A stretch of DNA of 64,000 nucleotides from Hyphomicrobiales bacterium (lineage in GTDB: Bacteria; Pseudomonadota; Alphaproteobacteria; Rhizobiales; Rhizobiaceae). This document shows positions 1 to 7,809 of this stretch, one piece after another. The stretch lies in assembly GCA_900472675.1 (NCBI GenBank), contig UCJA01000010.1, positions 372,001-436,000 on the forward strand. The letters run 5' to 3'. The notes under the pieces were generated by a model. That model saw nothing but the letters and a program-made list of their open reading frames with translations. It was not told the DNA's origin and ran no database searches. Made by a program: the position numbers and the translations under genes. Numbering within the stretch: the first letter of the stretch is position 1; every line of letters begins with the position of its first letter.

Positions 1-2
1 TC

Positions 3-761
3 ATGACGAAGATCACCGGCCATCGCGGCGCCCGCAATCTCTGGCCTGAAAATTCCCTCACGGGCTTTCGCAACGTGCTCGCGCTCGGCGTCGATGCGAT
101 CGAATTCGACGTGCATCTGACGGATGCCGGCGAACTGGTCGTCATCCATGATGCGACGCTCGATCGCACGACGGACAAGACTGGACCGGTCCGCGCTTTG
201 TCGCCGGCTGCCCGGACCGAAACGCATCTGCAGGCCTCCACGGATACCGTTCCGACGCTGTCGGAGGTGCTCGATATCCTGGCCGGGGCCGACGGCAAGC
301 AGTTGCATGTGGAAATCAAGTCGGACGAGGCCAAGCAGCCCTATCCGGGTATCACCGAAAAAGTGGTCGCGGAGATCGAGCGCTTCGGGCTTGCCGGACG
401 CTGCCATCTGACCTCTTTTGACGTCTCGGTCCTCGAAGAATGCCGGCGCGTGGCACCCCAGATCGCCCGCCTGGTTTCCGTCAATGCGGAATGGGCCGAT
501 GCACAGGGTGGCCTTCAAGCCTTTCTCGCAAGGGTCGATGGTCTCGTCGATATCGTTGCCATTCACCACGAGCTGATGGCGGCCGAATGGTCCATGATTA
601 CCGAAAAGCTGCCTCTCGAGCGCCTTTGCGTCTGGACGCTGAACGATGAGGCGCTGATCCGTCCCTGGCTTGCGCGCGGGATCGGGCACCTGACGTCCGA
701 CAGCCCGGACCTTGCCCTCAATCTCCGTCGCGAGATCCAATTCCAATCCGAACCTGCTTGA
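3..761 (+). CDS. Glycerophosphodiester phosphodiesterase family protein
   Basis: A 252-residue protein that looks complete, with its ATG at the very edge of the window, so its ribosome site is not visible. The N-terminus ITGHRGARNLWPENS carries the family HRG catalytic motif followed by the PEN motif. EFDVHLT and VIHD give the acidic metal ligands (E-x-D, then H-D), and LHVEIKSD gives the later E-x-K. This is the GP-PDE TIM barrel, which hydrolyses glycerophosphodiesters to glycerol-3-phosphate and an alcohol. There is no signal peptide, so it should be cytoplasmic. It lies 13 bp upstream of a sugar-isomerase gene on the same strand and is probably the downstream part of an operon that begins outside the window. 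The family call is firm; the substrate is unknown. Confidence 0.9.
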   Translation: MTKITGHRGARNLWPENSLTGFRNVLALGVDAIEFDVHLTDAGELVVIHDATLDRTTDKTGPVRALSPAARTETHLQASTDTVPTLSEVLDILAGADGKQLHVEIKSDEAKQPYPGITEKVVAEIERFGLAGRCHLTSFDVSVLEECRRVAPQIARLVSVNAEWADAQGGLQAFLARVDGLVDIVAIHHELMAAEWSMITEKLPLERLCVWTLNDEALIRPWLARGIGHLTSDSPDLALNLRREIQFQSEPA

Positions 762-774
762 AAGGAACATCTAC

Positions 775-1689
775 ATGAGCAAGATCATCGGCACGGGCTT
801 CAACGCCGGCTCCACCAATGGAGAGCTTGAGAGCCTCGAACAGGAACTGCGCGTTCTCGCAGACATCGGCGTCGACACCGTCGAACTCGGTCTGACCAGC
901 CTCGACCTGATCGCCGGCGGCCGGATCATCCCGGAGCGGGCCGATCGGCTGGTCGCCCTGACCAAGCAGTTCGATTTCCGCTACACGGTTCACGGCCTGG
1001 TCTCGTCCAATTTCATGGACCCGGAGACCTGCCGCTACCAGATCGATGCCGCCAAGGCGCTTGCCCAGGTCTGCGATCGGATCGGTGCCCGCATCCTCGT
1101 GCAGCACGGCGGTAGCTTGCGTGCTGAGCAGATCTTCGAGCGCGCCGATGCCGACAAACGCGAACGCGAAGCGCTTCTGGAACTGGCAGAATTCTGCAAG
1201 CCTTACGGCGTGCGGATCGCTTTCGAGAACATCTTCACCACGGAACTTGGCCAGTATCGCCAGACACCGACCCAGATCGCCGAGACGGTCAAGGCCGTCG
1301 GTCATCCGAACCTTGTGGCGCTGATCGACTTCAGCCACGCCTATATCGAATCCACCTATCGGGGCCTGAATTTCCGCGAGGAACTGCGCGCCATGGCACC
1401 GGTCGCCGGCCATCTGCATGTGCATGACAGCTTTGGCCGCCCGCAGGCCTTCTACAAGGCCTACCACGTGCAGGAGAACACGGCGCTCGGCATCGGCGAT
1501 CTGCACATGCCGCTCGGCTGGGGCGACATCGATTGGGAAGATATCTTCTCGGAACTGACATTCCTGCCGGAAACGGTTCTGATGATGGAAATCGGCCGCC
1601 GGTACCATGCGGAGCAGCCGGAGAGCCTTGCCCGCGCACGGCAGATCATCGCTCGGAGAAGCGAGCATGCTGTGATCGCAGCGGAATAG
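775..1689 (+). CDS. Sugar phosphate isomerase/epimerase-type TIM barrel
   Basis: A 304-residue protein of the xylose-isomerase-like / AP-endonuclease-2 TIM-barrel superfamily. I start it at ATG 775, because GAAAGGAAC at 760-768 is a good ribosome site; an upstream extension would overlap the preceding gene. Segments typical of the fold are VDTVELGLTSLD, RYTVHGL, RIAFENIF (Glu metal ligand), VALIDFSHAY (Asp and His ligands), GHLHVHDSF (His-x-His) and VLMMEIGRR (final Glu). These enzymes isomerise or epimerise free or phosphorylated sugars using a divalent metal. It is the last gene of the operon and is followed at once by a strong terminator. The reaction cannot be assigned from sequence alone. 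Confidence 0.78.
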   Translation: MSKIIGTGFNAGSTNGELESLEQELRVLADIGVDTVELGLTSLDLIAGGRIIPERADRLVALTKQFDFRYTVHGLVSSNFMDPETCRYQIDAAKALAQVCDRIGARILVQHGGSLRAEQIFERADADKREREALLELAEFCKPYGVRIAFENIFTTELGQYRQTPTQIAETVKAVGHPNLVALIDFSHAYIESTYRGLNFREELRAMAPVAGHLHVHDSFGRPQAFYKAYHVQENTALGIGDLHMPLGWGDIDWEDIFSELTFLPETVLMMEIGRRYHAEQPESLARARQIIARRSEHAVIAAE

Positions 1690-1700
1690 GCACTGCCAGG

Positions 1701-1740
1701 TTTAGTGCCGCCCGCATGCTTTGTTGCGGGTGGCACTAAA
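1701..1740. terminator. Strong, probably bidirectional terminator hairpin
   Basis: The arms 1701-1716 and 1725-1740 form a 16-bp stem with a single G-U pair around an 8-nt loop. The stem begins with TTTAG and ends in CTAAAA, so it has short T tracts when read in either direction. It lies 11 bp after the isomerase stop codon and separates that operon from the hipBA operator. Confidence 0.75.
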
Positions 1741-1755
1741 ACGGGCGGTGATTGG

Positions 1756-1803
1756 TGATACGTAAGCGGATCACTTTATCAAAAATGATCCGCTTACGTA
1801 TCA
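1756..1803. promoter_or_regulatory. Putative HipB operator, 18-bp perfect inverted repeat
   Basis: TGATACGTAAGCGGATCA at 1756-1773 is repeated exactly in inverted orientation at 1786-1803, with a 12-nt AT-rich spacer. Each arm contains the half-element TGATACGTA. A further partial copy, TACGTATCAT, lies at about 1835-1844 and GATAGGTATC at about 1863-1872, just before hipB. HipB-family antitoxins dimerise on inverted repeats upstream of their own operon, so an operator array is the natural reading. A hairpin in RNA is possible but less likely to matter, because the repeat lies upstream of the best promoter match. Confidence 0.65.
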
Positions 1804-1807
1804 TGCA

Positions 1808-1837
1808 TTGACATTCATAGCTCAGTTGACGCCTATA
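1808..1837 (+). promoter_or_regulatory. Candidate hipBA promoter
   Basis: TTGACA at 1808-1813 is a perfect -35 hexamer. CCTATA at 1832-1837, 18 bp further on, is a fair -10. The element lies between the large inverted repeat and a third half-site, which is where an autorepressor would act. No transcript data are available. Confidence 0.45.
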
Positions 1838-1875
1838 CGTATCATCTTTGCTGTGATGATCTGATAGGTATCTTG

Positions 1876-2184
1876 ATGACAACCGAATCCTACGCCCTGG
1901 TTGAGATCGGCCGCCTCTTGAAGACGGCGCGTATCGCCCAGGCAATGACTCAGGAGCAGGTTGCCGACCTGGCAGGCATCTCGCGCCCACGCTACCGCGA
2001 CATCGAGACAGGCAGTGCTGCAGCACGTGCGACAACGCTGATCAACATTGCCCGGGCGCTGGGCCTGGAGCTCATGCTCATCCCGCATGCCATGGTGCCG
2101 GCGGTCGGTGCGCTGCTGCGCCCCTATGAGGACGATGATCTTCCCGCCTTCGTGTCCAGTCCCGAGGGTGATTCCCATGGCTGA
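1876..2184 (+). CDS. hipB: HipB-like antitoxin, Xre-family HTH protein
   Basis: A 102-residue protein starting at ATG 1876. It has a classic Xre/Cro helix-turn-helix: IGRLLKTARIAQAMTQEQV, then ADLAGISRPRYRDIE, then TLINIARALGLEL. In type II HipBA modules the antitoxin binds HipA, neutralises it and represses the operon through the HTH. The C-terminal tail after the HTH is acidic (YEDDD) and about 35 residues long, consistent with a flexible toxin-contacting tail. It overlaps the following hipA by 8 nt, so translation is coupled. The upstream inverted repeats are its likely binding sites. Confidence 0.85.
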   Translation: MTTESYALVEIGRLLKTARIAQAMTQEQVADLAGISRPRYRDIETGSAAARATTLINIARALGLELMLIPHAMVPAVGALLRPYEDDDLPAFVSSPEGDSHG

Positions 2185-3430
2185 GAGGCTTCAGCGCCCC
2201 AGAAACCTCTCCTCACTCGACGTGCTGCTGAATGACCTCAAGGTCGGCACGATCGTCAGGACGCCTGGCGATTTCAACGCATTCAGTTTCGACGAAGCCT
2301 ATCGGGCGGCGGGGGGATTTCCGGTTCTTAGCCTGTCCTTTCGGGCAGCAACGGGAGGATTGCGCAAGGATCCCAAGCCCGTTTCGAGAGCATTGCCGGC
2401 GTTCTTTGCCAACCTGCTTCCGGAGGACAAGCTGCGCGAGGCCATGGAGAAGCACCATGCAGGTCATGTGCGCCCCGGAAACGACTTCGATCTCCTGGCG
2501 GCGCTGGGTTCTGATCTGCCAGGTGCTGTGCGCGTCCTCCCGAGCGAGGGGACAATCGCTGCTGTGGAGACGACGTCAGAACAGAGGCCGAAAGCCCGGT
2601 TTTCGCTTGCAGGCGTGCAGATGAAGCTGTCCGTCGTCAAGAACACTGGCAAGGGCGGTGGTCTGACACTCCCACTGGGCGACGAGCAGGGTTCCTACAT
2701 CGCCAAGTTTCCGTCCACGTCCTTTCCCGGCGTTTCGGAAAACGAGTATGCCAACCTTGCGCTGGCGGCGGCGATCGGCATGGAGGTGCCAGACCGGGAA
2801 CTGGTGGATCAGTCCGAATTCGAAGGGATCCCGGAGGAGTTCAGCACACTGTCGGACGGTAAGGTTCTGCTGGTGCGGCGCTTCGATCGCGGCGCCAGTG
2901 GCGAGCGTATCCATATGGAGGATTTCGCGCAGGTCTTTGGCGTCTATCCATCGCGGAAATATGAGGGTGCTGCCTATCATGATATCGCTGCTGCCCTTGG
3001 TATGGCGATATCTCCGGCTGCGGCTCTCGAATTCGTGCGTCGACTGGCGCTGGCCGTTATCACCGGCAACGGCGACATGCACCTCAAGAATTGGTCGGTG
3101 ATCTACCCGGGTGCCGGGCACAAGCCGGCACTCGCGCCCGTCTATGACCTGCTCTCGACCATTCCCTACATCCCGGCGGACGCGATGGCCCTGTCGCTTG
3201 CCGGAGAGCGGTCATTCAAGGCGCTTGGCGTGGAACGCTGGAAGGCCTTTGCCAATCGTGCGCGGCTGCCGGAGCCCGCCGTTCTGAAGGCAGTCGTCGA
3301 GGTGGCCGAGCGTGTCCACCAGAACTGGTGGAGACTGCCCGAACGCGCGTCGATCCCCGCAAGGGTGCTTGAGCGGATCGACGCCCATGTGCGTCTGATG
3401 ACGCCGATCCTCGCAAGCTGCGCCGACTAA
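2177..3430 (+). CDS. hipA: HipA-family serine/threonine kinase toxin
   Basis: A 417-residue protein with the HipA couple, N and C domains. ATG 2177 overlaps hipB by 8 nt and gives the conserved N-terminus LDVLLNDLKVGTIVR. SLAGVQMK (about residues 143-150) is the glycine/serine P-loop region and SYIAKFPS supplies the ATP-binding lysine. NGDMHLKN (about 298-305) holds the catalytic Asp and Asn, and APVYDL (about 320-325) holds the metal-binding Asp. All catalytic elements appear intact, so this should be an active kinase. Characterised HipA phosphorylates glutamyl-tRNA synthetase and induces dormancy; related HipT enzymes use other tRNA synthetases, so the target is not certain here. It ends 6 bp from the convergent dhaL stop. 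Confidence 0.88.
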   Translation: MAERLQRPRNLSSLDVLLNDLKVGTIVRTPGDFNAFSFDEAYRAAGGFPVLSLSFRAATGGLRKDPKPVSRALPAFFANLLPEDKLREAMEKHHAGHVRPGNDFDLLAALGSDLPGAVRVLPSEGTIAAVETTSEQRPKARFSLAGVQMKLSVVKNTGKGGGLTLPLGDEQGSYIAKFPSTSFPGVSENEYANLALAAAIGMEVPDRELVDQSEFEGIPEEFSTLSDGKVLLVRRFDRGASGERIHMEDFAQVFGVYPSRKYEGAAYHDIAAALGMAISPAAALEFVRRLALAVITGNGDMHLKNWSVIYPGAGHKPALAPVYDLLSTIPYIPADAMALSLAGERSFKALGVERWKAFANRARLPEPAVLKAVVEVAERVHQNWWRLPERASIPARVLERIDAHVRLMTPILASCAD

Positions 3431-3436
3431 AGCCCG

Positions 3437-4075
3437 TCAGGCCGCGGCAAAGTCGCTGAGCTTGCGCAGCAGAAGCGCACCGACGGTTGCACCAGCATCC
3501 TGCAGGCCGATCGTCTTTTCCTGAAAGGCTGCGGCCTTGCCGTGCTGGGCGACCAGGGTCTTGGTCGCTTCCAGCGCCGCGTCTGCGGCATCGGCCGCGG
3601 CGGCAAGGGCAGCCGGCAGGGCCATGCCCGCTGCCGTGGCTTCCTCAAGCCGGCGTGCGATCGGGTCAAGCACATCGACGATGGTCTTGTCGCCGACGCG
3701 CGCCTTGCCGCGTTCGGATATCCCGTCCCGGAACGCGACCCAGAAATCCGCCATCTCACCGGTGCCGAGGGATTCTGCGCCCTCCACGGACTTGCTCGCC
3801 CGCAGGAACCCGGTGGCCGTCAGCGTTCCCATGGTCGAGGGCGCGGTCCGCGCCATCGTGGCGCCTGCCGTGCGCAGCAGCTTGGAAATCCCGGCGGCCT
3901 CGCCTTCGGCAGCGACCGCTTCGGCAGCGGCGGCGAACGACTTGCTCATCGTTATGCCGAGATCGCTGTCGCCGACTTTGCCGTCGAGCGAAATCAGGAA
4001 TTCCCGCTGTTCGGCAAAAAGCTGCTTCCAGGCGTCGAACAGGCGGATCAGGTCCGAAGCGTTGATGGCATCCAT
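3437..4075 (-). CDS. dhaL: Dihydroxyacetone kinase ADP-binding subunit DhaL
   Basis: A 212-residue Dak2/DhaL-domain protein started at ATG 4075, 10 bp after the dhaK stop. DGKVGDSDLGITM places Asp31, Asp36 and Asp38, which match the three Mg-binding aspartates of E. coli DhaL with a shift of one. TMGTLTATGF and LQDAGATVGALLL are the other nucleotide-pocket segments. Together with DhaK it phosphorylates dihydroxyacetone or a related small ketose. No DhaM or other phosphotransferase component is nearby, so ATP rather than PEP-derived phosphate is the likely donor. It is the last gene of the reverse importer operon. Confidence 0.88.
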   Translation of the reverse strand: MDAINASDLIRLFDAWKQLFAEQREFLISLDGKVGDSDLGITMSKSFAAAAEAVAAEGEAAGISKLLRTAGATMARTAPSTMGTLTATGFLRASKSVEGAESLGTGEMADFWVAFRDGISERGKARVGDKTIVDVLDPIARRLEEATAAGMALPAALAAAADAADAALEATKTLVAQHGKAAAFQEKTIGLQDAGATVGALLLRKLSDFAAA

Positions 4076-4085
4076 GATGGTGTCC

Positions 4086-5087
4086 TCAGGCGGCAAAATG
4101 TTTGAAGAAGGGCGTGTTTGCTGCCGCGCCCACGAGACGATCGAGTTCGGCGTCAAGATGCAGGATCGACACGGATGCGCCGGCCATTTCCATCGAGGTC
4201 GCAAATTCCCCGACCCAGACGTGCTTGATCGTCACGCCACGGCCTTCCATCAGCTGTGCGACCCGGCGGAAGAGGACGTAGAGCTCCTCGAGCGGCGTTC
4301 CGCCGAGGCCGTTGACCAGCACCGCGACCTCGTCCCCGGACTTGTAGTCTTGCTCGGCGAAGATGCGGTCCATCATTTCGTCGATCACGGCATCCGCCGG
4401 CGCGAGCTTCTTGCGGCTGATGCCTGGTTCGCCATGGATGCCCATGCCGATTTCCATCTCGTCTTCGCCGATCGAGAAGGTAGCATGGCCGATTTCCGGC
4501 ACGACGCAACTGGAGAGCGCGACACCCATGGTGCGCGTGCGCAGCCGCGCCTTTTCGGCCACCCGGTGTACTTCGTCCAGCGAATGGCCTTCGGCCGCAG
4601 CCGCACCGGCGGCCTTGTAAACGAAATAGATGCCGGCCACGCCACGCCGCTTGTGCTCTTCGCCGACTTTGGAGGATGCGACGTCGTCATTGCCGACGCA
4701 CTGCTTGACCTCGATCCCGTCGAGGTCCGCCAGTTCCGAGGCCATGTCGAAGTTGATGATGTCGCCGCTGTAGTTGCCGTAGATGTAGAGGACGCCTGCA
4801 CCCTGGTCGATCGCCTTGGTGACCTGGTACATCTGCTCGGAGCTCGGCGATTGGAATACGCCGCCGACGGCTGCGCCGTCCAGCATGCCGTCACCGACAT
4901 AGCCGAGGAACAGCGGCAGATGCCCGGACCCGCCACCGGTCGCAATGCCGACCTTGCCGGTCTTCAGGCTGGAGCTCACCATGCAGCGCTTGTCGTCGGC
5001 CACATAGGTCACCTGTGGATGCGCCTTGTAGATGCCTTCCAGCATTTCATCGACGAAATCGACCGGATCGTTCAGGAATTTCTTCAT
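4086..5087 (-). CDS. dhaK: Dihydroxyacetone kinase substrate-binding subunit DhaK
   Basis: A 333-residue DhaK subunit with a strong ribosome site (GGGAGG) before ATG 5087. GGGSGH ends in His56, GNYSGD ends in Asp109 and GIHGEPG carries His218. These are the same residue numbers as the catalytic trio of E. coli DhaK, including the histidine that binds the substrate carbonyl covalently. The genes upstream encode a ribose-type importer, so the imported substrate or a product of it is probably the ketose phosphorylated. Members of this family also act as L- or D-erythrulose kinases in tetritol pathways, so dihydroxyacetone is not the only candidate. Confidence 0.9.
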   Translation of the reverse strand: MKKFLNDPVDFVDEMLEGIYKAHPQVTYVADDKRCMVSSSLKTGKVGIATGGGSGHLPLFLGYVGDGMLDGAAVGGVFQSPSSEQMYQVTKAIDQGAGVLYIYGNYSGDIINFDMASELADLDGIEVKQCVGNDDVASSKVGEEHKRRGVAGIYFVYKAAGAAAAEGHSLDEVHRVAEKARLRTRTMGVALSSCVVPEIGHATFSIGEDEMEIGMGIHGEPGISRKKLAPADAVIDEMMDRIFAEQDYKSGDEVAVLVNGLGGTPLEELYVLFRRVAQLMEGRGVTIKHVWVGEFATSMEMAGASVSILHLDAELDRLVGAAANTPFFKHFAA

Positions 5088-5118
5088 GGGGGTTCCTCCC
5101 AGGTATCAAGGGTTGTTT

Positions 5119-6153
5119 TTATTTCTTGCGCTGGCGCGTGACGAAGAAGGCAGCCGCCAGCAGGATGAAGACGCCGACCACCAGCCGCTGCCAGGTGCTC
5201 GGAATGCCGACCAGCACCAGCACGCTGTTGATGACGACGATCAGAAGTACGCCAAGCATGGTGCCGAGCACGGTGCCGGTGCCGCCGGTGATCTTGGCGC
5301 CGCCGAGAACGACGGCGGCAATGACGTTGATCTCGGTTCCGACCAGATCGAACGGGTTGGCCTGGCGGTTGGCACAGACATGGATGATCCCGGCGAGACC
5401 CGCCAGCGCTCCGGCATAGCCGAACAGGAAGACGTGCACCTTGCGCAGGTCATAACCCAGGCGGCTTGCGATATTCGCATTGCCGCCGACGGCGAAGATC
5501 GCCCGGCCCATCAGGGTGCGGTTGAGGATCCACCAGGTGATGACGGCGGCGATCGGCAGCACCAGGAAGTAGAAGGGCAGCGTCACCGTGGCGCCATTGG
5601 CGGATTCGAACTGCAGCAGCGGCAGGCGGCCGAAGGCGCCCATCTGCGGCGGTAGCGACATGATCCAGACCGTGCCGATGAAGGACAGGAGGAAGCCGCG
5701 GAACAGGTACTGCGTGCCGATCGTGACGATCAGCGAAGGCACCTTCAGATGATGGACGAGAAGTCCGTTGATGACGCCAAGCAGGGCACCGCCGACTGTT
5801 GCGACCAAGAGGATGACTGCGATTGGCATGCCGGGAAAATAGCTCTGCACCAGCACTGTCATCGAATACATGGTGAAGGCCGCGATGGCGGTGAAGGAGA
5901 CGTCGATCCCGCCGGCAGCGAGAATGATAAAGACGCCGAGCGCAAACAGCCCCATCACGACGCTGGCGCGTCCGATATCGATCAGTGTCGAGGGCTGCAG
6001 GAAGGCCGGATTGGCAATCGCAACCGCAATGCAGATGCCAACCAGCAGCGTGAAAGTGATCGTCTCCGGCCGTTTGCGGACCAGTTCGGCCAGGCTGAAG
6101 GGCGGGCGCACGGGCGCTGCCTGCTGCAGTTCTTCCAGTTGCGTCGGGCTCAT
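5119..6153 (-). CDS. Ribose-type ABC transporter permease
   Basis: A 344-residue inner-membrane permease of the RbsC/BPD_transp_2 family with about 9-10 hydrophobic segments. FALGVFIILAAGGIDVS is the family signature after the second helix, and AVVLGGAKITGGTGTVLGT is the conserved C-terminal loop. Its ATG overlaps the upstream ATPase stop codon (ATGA), so translation is coupled. The operon carries a second permease at 8844-9875, so the channel is probably a heterodimer rather than the usual RbsC homodimer. Confidence 0.88.
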   Translation of the reverse strand: MSPTQLEELQQAAPVRPPFSLAELVRKRPETITFTLLVGICIAVAIANPAFLQPSTLIDIGRASVVMGLFALGVFIILAAGGIDVSFTAIAAFTMYSMTVLVQSYFPGMPIAVILLVATVGGALLGVINGLLVHHLKVPSLIVTIGTQYLFRGFLLSFIGTVWIMSLPPQMGAFGRLPLLQFESANGATVTLPFYFLVLPIAAVITWWILNRTLMGRAIFAVGGNANIASRLGYDLRKVHVFLFGYAGALAGLAGIIHVCANRQANPFDLVGTEINVIAAVVLGGAKITGGTGTVLGTMLGVLLIVVINSVLVLVGIPSTWQRLVVGVFILLAAAFFVTRQRKK

Positions 6154-7754
6154 AGGGCTGTCTCCAGCTTGGTCGTCAGCATGGCTTGGTAGAGCTGATC
6201 TTCAGTGGCGGTTTCTGCATCGAATTGCGCGACCACGCGGCCGCTGTTCATGACCAGGATACGATCGACGTTCTGCAGCAGTTCGGGAAGGTCGTCGCTG
6301 ACGACGATCAGGCCGATGCCCTTTTCGGCCAGCGCCTGGATGGCGCGGTAGATCGTATCCTTGGATCCCACGTCGACCCCGACCGTCGGGCCGTGCAGCA
6401 CGAGAAGCTTGGGCTCGATGCTGAGCCAGCGGCCGATCAGCACGCGCTGCTGGTTGCCGCCCGACAGCGCTCCGACCGGAAGGTCGAGATCCGTGGTGTT
6501 CAGCCGCATTTCCTTGGACAGGCGCTCGGCCGTCGCGCGTCCCGCCTGCTTGTCGATCACGCCGAAGCCGTTGCTGAGCTGCGTCAGGATCAGTGCGATC
6601 TCGTTTTCGAGGATCGACTTGTCGAGGAAGAGGCCCTCGGCAAGCCGGTCTTCCGGAACATAGCCGATACCATGCCGGATCGCGTCGGCGGGACGGCGGA
6701 TTGCCACCGGTCGGCCGTCCAGCGTGATGCTGCCGGAGCGAGCAGGCGCAACCCCGGTGATCGCCATGGCAAGCTCGTTGCGGCCTGAATCCGCAAGTCC
6801 GGTGATGCCGAGGATTTCGCCCTTGCGCAGCGTAAAATTCATCCGGTCCACGCCGGAGACGCTGAGGTCGCGCACGGTCAGCAGTTCAGCCTGCGCCGCA
6901 TGTCCGCTGCGATAGCGCTCGGAGCCGATGCTACGGCCGGTCATCAGTTCGGCGATCTGTTTCTTGGTATAGGTCTCGATCGGACCCTGGGCCACGCACT
7001 GGCCGTCGCGGAAGACGATGGCATGGCCGCCGATCCGGTAGCATTCGTCCAGCTTGTGGGTGACGAAGAGCACCGCGACGTTTTCCTGGCGCAGCCTCTC
7101 GACCACGCTGACGAGATTATCGACTTCGCGGCGGGTGAGCGAGGTAGTCGGCTCGTCCATGATCACCAGCTTGGCGCGGGTGGCAATGGCACGGGCGATG
7201 GCCACCAGCTGGCGCGCGGCCAGCGGCAGGTCGGATATGGTGGTGTTGAGGAAGGCGCGGTCCGACGGCAGGCCGACGGCTTTTAGGGCGGTGGCGGCGG
7301 TCTCCTTCAGGCGGTTGCGGTCGAACACGCGGCCGAGCCTGCCCTTGCCGGACACTAGTTGCTCGCTCAGCGCGACGTTTTCGGCAACCGTCAGGTTCGG
7401 CAGCAGCGACAGGTCCTGGTAGACGGTCTCGATGCCGGCCGCGAGAGACTGGATCGGCGACATGGCCGAATGCCGTTCGCCTTCGACGATGATCTCGCCC
7501 TCGCTCGGGGCGATCGCGCCGGACATGATCTTGATGACGGTACTCTTGCCGCAGCCGTTCTCGCCCAGCAGATGGTAGGCTTGGCCAAGGTCGAGCTTCA
7601 GGTCGATGCCCCGCAAGGCATGCACGCCACCGAACCATTTCTGGATGTTGTGAAGTTCCAGAAAATGACCCGACGTCTCTCGACTGCCCGGGTGATCCGG
7701 AATGTTGGGTTTCGCCGACAATGGAGGATCCTCTATCAATGCGCTTGCTGCCAT
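6150..7754 (-). CDS. Ribose-type ABC transporter ATPase (two nucleotide-binding domains)
   Basis: An RbsA-type tandem ATPase of about 534 residues. The first domain has Walker A GENGCGKST and Walker [12 protein letters not shown], but a weak signature (LPLAARQLVAIARAI). The second has a degenerate Walker A (GLADSGRNE) and a good signature (LSGGNQQRVLIGRWL). That split is normal for the family. I prefer ATG 7754, because an upstream TTG at 7805 would put a stable hairpin (7767-7794) inside the coding region. TTG 7721, preceded by AGAGGA, is another possible start. It energises the importer encoded by the flanking permeases and binding protein. Confidence 0.86.
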   Translation of the reverse strand: MAASALIEDPPLSAKPNIPDHPGSRETSGHFLELHNIQKWFGGVHALRGIDLKLDLGQAYHLLGENGCGKSTVIKIMSGAIAPSEGEIIVEGERHSAMSPIQSLAAGIETVYQDLSLLPNLTVAENVALSEQLVSGKGRLGRVFDRNRLKETAATALKAVGLPSDRAFLNTTISDLPLAARQLVAIARAIATRAKLVIMDEPTTSLTRREVDNLVSVVERLRQENVAVLFVTHKLDECYRIGGHAIVFRDGQCVAQGPIETYTKKQIAELMTGRSIGSERYRSGHAAQAELLTVRDLSVSGVDRMNFTLRKGEILGITGLADSGRNELAMAITGVAPARSGSITLDGRPVAIRRPADAIRHGIGYVPEDRLAEGLFLDKSILENEIALILTQLSNGFGVIDKQAGRATAERLSKEMRLNTTDLDLPVGALSGGNQQRVLIGRWLSIEPKLLVLHGPTVGVDVGSKDTIYRAIQALAEKGIGLIVVSDDLPELLQNVDRILVMNSGRVVAQFDAETATEDQLYQAMLTTKLETAL

Positions 7755-7766
7755 GGGCAGCCGGTT

Positions 7767-7794
7767 CCGACCGGCGCTTGGGGGCGCCGGTCGG
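7767..7794 (-). other. GC-rich hairpin downstream of the binding-protein gene
   Basis: The arms 7767-7777 and 7784-7794 form a perfect 11-bp stem with a 6-nt loop. On the reverse strand it lies between the binding-protein stop codon (7810) and the ATPase ATG (7754). No T tract follows, so it is more likely a processing or stability element than a full terminator. It would leave more binding-protein mRNA than ATPase mRNA. Confidence 0.6.
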
Positions 7795-7809
7795 TTGGAG
7801 AGCAAGGAT

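Noticed and set aside
1701-1803. Single large structured RNA spanning both inverted repeats
   Set aside because: The first repeat is a typical terminator and the second lies upstream of the best promoter match; a terminator plus operator explains both more simply.
2048-2176. Upstream extension of hipA into hipB
   Set aside because: It would overlap most of the hipB C-terminal half. ATG 2177 gives the conserved HipA N-terminus and a coupled 8-nt overlap.
3537-5141. Long open frame (534 codons) on the forward strand opposite dhaK/dhaL
   Set aside because: It lies antisense to two genes with intact catalytic motifs, has low-complexity Arg/His/Asp-rich translation and no ribosome site. It is a by-product of high GC content.
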